From Actinomycetota bacterium (lineage in GTDB: Bacteria; Actinomycetota; Aquicultoria; Aquicultorales; JAMCWL01), in assembly GCA_023481285.1 (NCBI GenBank), contig JAMCWL010000102.1, forward strand, positions 756-43,386: DNA of 42,631 nucleotides. Direction: 5' to 3'. Below the pieces are notes generated by a model that saw nothing but the letters and a program-made list of their open reading frames with translations, ran no database searches and had not been told where the DNA came from. A program made the translations under genes and the position numbers. Shown here piece by piece: positions 40,177-42,631 of the stretch. Positions within the stretch are counted from its first letter, which is position 1. Each line of letters begins with the position of its first letter.

Positions 40177-42631
40177 GTGCCGCGGCGTAATGACTTAAAA
40201 AAGATCCTCATCATCGGTTCCGGTCCGATAATCATCGGGCAGGCTTGCGAGTTCGACTACTCCGGCACCCAGGCCTGCAAGGTGCTGCGGGAGGACGGCT
40301 TTGAAGTCGTCCTCGTCAACTCCAACCCGGCGACTATCATGACCGATCCCGAATTCGCCGACCGCACTTATATAGAGCCGATTACGCCCGAGGTTGTTGA
40401 GAAGATTATCGCCAAAGAGCGACCCGACGCCCTGCTTCCAACGCTGGGCGGCCAGACTGGCCTCAATACGGCGGTTTCGCTCGCCGAGAGCGGAGCCCTC
40501 GACCGTTATGGGGTCGAGCTCATCGGGGCAAAGTTGGAGGCGATCAGGAAGGCGGAAGACCGGAGCCTTTTCAAGGAGGCGATGCGGCGCATCGGGCTGG
40601 ACCTGCCGAAAAGCGGTTTCGCCTACAGCCTTAACGAGGCGCTTGAGATAGCTGCCGAGATCGGCTTCCCGCTGGTCATCAGGCCGAGCTTTACGCTCGG
40701 AGGAACCGGTGGAGGCATAGCCTTCAACCAGGAGGAGTTCACGGCGATCGTTTCGAATGGCCTCATGCTCTCGCCGATATCCGAGGTCCTCATCGAGGAG
40801 TCGGTCCTCGGCTGGAAAGAGTATGAGCTTGAGGTGATGCGCGACTTAAACGACAATGTCGTTGTCATCTGCTCGATCGAAAACTTCGATGCGATGGGCG
40901 TACACACGGGGGATTCGATCACCGTGGCCCCGGCGCAGACGCTCTCCGACAAGGAGTACCAGCGCCTGCGCGACGCCGCCCTGGCGATCATCCGCGAGAT
41001 TGGCGTCGAGACCGGCGGGTCGAACATTCAATTTGCCGTCCATCCTGAGAACGGTCGCCTCGTCATCATCGAGATGAATCCAAGGGTGTCGCGTTCTTCG
41101 GCGCTTGCCTCGAAGGCGACCGGATTCCCGATAGCCAAATTCGCCGCCAAGCTGGCCGTCGGCTATACCCTGGACGAGATCGCCAACGACATCACAAAGG
41201 AGACGCCCGCCTCTTTCGAGCCGACCATCGATTATGTGGTCGTGAAAATTCCTCGCTTCGCGTTCGAGAAGTTTCCCGAGACCGACCAGAATCTCACGAC
41301 GAAGATGAAATCGGTTGGCGAGGCGATGGCCATCGGACGAATCTTCAAGGAGGCTTTCCAGAAGGCCATCCGCTCGCTTGAGATCGGGCGGTACGGGTTG
41401 GGCGCGGACGGAAGGGATGAGATCGAGGCGGATCTAATCAACCAGAAGCTTTCCAGCCCGAACGAGGAGCGCGTTTTCTACATCAAGCACGCGCTGGCGA
41501 GCGGAACCTCGATCGAGGAGATCGCCGCGCTCTCAAAGATCGATCCCTGGTTCATCCATCAAATCAAGGAGATCGTCGAGCTCGAGCGGGAAATCGCCGC
41601 CAAGAACGTCAGGAGCATCTCGGTCGACCTCCTTCGGGAAGCGAAAAGATACGGCTTCTCCGACTATCAAATAGCTTACCTCACCGGTTCAAATGAGAAG
41701 CAGGTTAGGGATAGGAGGTTGGCGGATGGCGTCCGGCCGACCTATAAGACCGTCGATACCTGCGCGGCCGAGTTCGAGGCTTACACTCCTTACTACTACT
41801 CGACGTATGAAGTTGAAGATGAGGTTAAGCCTTCCGACAAGCCCAAGGTCATGATACTTGGTTCCGGCCCGAACCGGATCGGCCAGGGGATCGAATTTGA
41901 CTACTGCTGCGTCCACGCCTCTTTCGCTCTTAAAGAGGAAGGCTTCGAGACGATCATGGTTAATTGTAATCCGGAGACGGTTTCAACCGACTACGACACG
42001 TCCGATCGACTATATTTCGAGCCCCTCACCTTCGAAGATGTTATGAACATAGTTGAGGCAGAAAAACCGGTGGGCGTTATCGTCCAATTCGGCGGCCAGA
42101 CGCCCCTCAAGCTGGCGCAAGCTCTGGAAGCGGCGGGCGTGCCCATCATCGGAACCTCCCCCGATTCGATCGATCTGGCCGAGGACCGGAAGCGCTTCGG
42201 CGCGTTGCTGCGAAAATTGAGGATAAACCAGCCCGAGGCGGGGACGGCCACGTCGGTTGAGGAAGCGGTGAGGGTCGCCAAGCAGATAGGCTACCCGCTT
42301 CTGGTGAGGCCGTCATACGTTCTCGGCGGCCGGGCGATGGAGATAGTCGCGTCCGAAGACATGCTCGAGGGCTATATAAAACGAGCGGTCAAGGCGTCGC
42401 CGGAGCACCCGATTCTGATCGATAAATTCCTCGAGGGGGCGATCGAGGTCGATGTCGACGCGATCTGCGATGGCGAGCGAGTTCTGATCGGCGGCATCAT
42501 GGAGCATATCGAAGAGGCCGGCATCCACTCGGGCGACTCCGCCTGTGTCATACCGCCGTTCACCCTGCCGGCGGAGACCGTCGAGAAGATAAAGGAGCAG
42601 ACCGAGCGGCTGGCCCACGCTCTCAGGGTGA
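40177..42631 (+). CDS. carB: Carbamoyl-phosphate synthase large subunit, truncated by window end
   Basis: GTG start then [40 protein letters not shown]...; second half [29 protein letters not shown]; absent from ORF track because there is no stop in the window. Confidence 0.97.
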   Translation, partial: MPRRNDLKKILIIGSGPIIIGQACEFDYSGTQACKVLREDGFEVVLVNSNPATIMTDPEFADRTYIEPITPEVVEKIIAKERPDALLPTLGGQTGLNTAVSLAESGALDRYGVELIGAKLEAIRKAEDRSLFKEAMRRIGLDLPKSGFAYSLNEALEIAAEIGFPLVIRPSFTLGGTGGGIAFNQEEFTAIVSNGLMLSPISEVLIEESVLGWKEYELEVMRDLNDNVVVICSIENFDAMGVHTGDSITVAPAQTLSDKEYQRLRDAALAIIREIGVETGGSNIQFAVHPENGRLVIIEMNPRVSRSSALASKATGFPIAKFAAKLAVGYTLDEIANDITKETPASFEPTIDYVVVKIPRFAFEKFPETDQNLTTKMKSVGEAMAIGRIFKEAFQKAIRSLEIGRYGLGADGRDEIEADLINQKLSSPNEERVFYIKHALASGTSIEEIAALSKIDPWFIHQIKEIVELEREIAAKNVRSISVDLLREAKRYGFSDYQIAYLTGSNEKQVRDRRLADGVRPTYKTVDTCAAEFEAYTPYYYSTYEVEDEVKPSDKPKVMILGSGPNRIGQGIEFDYCCVHASFALKEEGFETIMVNCNPETVSTDYDTSDRLYFEPLTFEDVMNIVEAEKPVGVIVQFGGQTPLKLAQALEAAGVPIIGTSPDSIDLAEDRKRFGALLRKLRINQPEAGTATSVEEAVRVAKQIGYPLLVRPSYVLGGRAMEIVASEDMLEGYIKRAVKASPEHPILIDKFLEGAIEVDVDAICDGERVLIGGIMEHIEEAGIHSGDSACVIPPFTLPAETVEKIKEQTERLAHALRV

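Overview
The window looks like a bacterial chromosome segment. A conserved housekeeping order, ileS(partial)-dksA/traR-like-lspA-lgt-rluD ... pyrR-pyrB-pyrC-carA-[methyltransferase]-carB(partial), is split between rluD and pyrR by a ~29 kb accessory island (about 5.7-35.0 kb). The island holds a type I-B-like CRISPR-Cas locus (cas6-cas8b-cas7-cas5-cas3 // HEPN/MNT genes // cas1-cas2-cas4), a 12-repeat array (37-nt repeat), about five HEPN/nucleotidyltransferase loci, an AbiEii remnant, several VapBC-type modules, a HicB-like gene, an orphan ParB, two WYL regulators and a RecB/Cas4-like nuclease. The candidate novel element is a family of ~46-aa, highly basic micro-ORFs present in three copies (one intact, two broken). 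Each copy lies downstream of a WYL gene or WYL remnant and, in two of three cases, of a HIRAN-domain gene or remnant. This suggests a repeatedly duplicated WYL-HIRAN-microprotein cassette next to the cas operon. Other notable signals are an in-frame TAG separating Cas3 from its C-terminal domain, several apparent single-base frameshifts (carA, a wHTH-NTase, a HEPN gene) that may be real decay or sequencing error, a PyrR-type attenuator, and many intergenic tandem repeats sharing an exact 7-nt period. All calls come from reading the sequence and supplied translations; no database searches were run.
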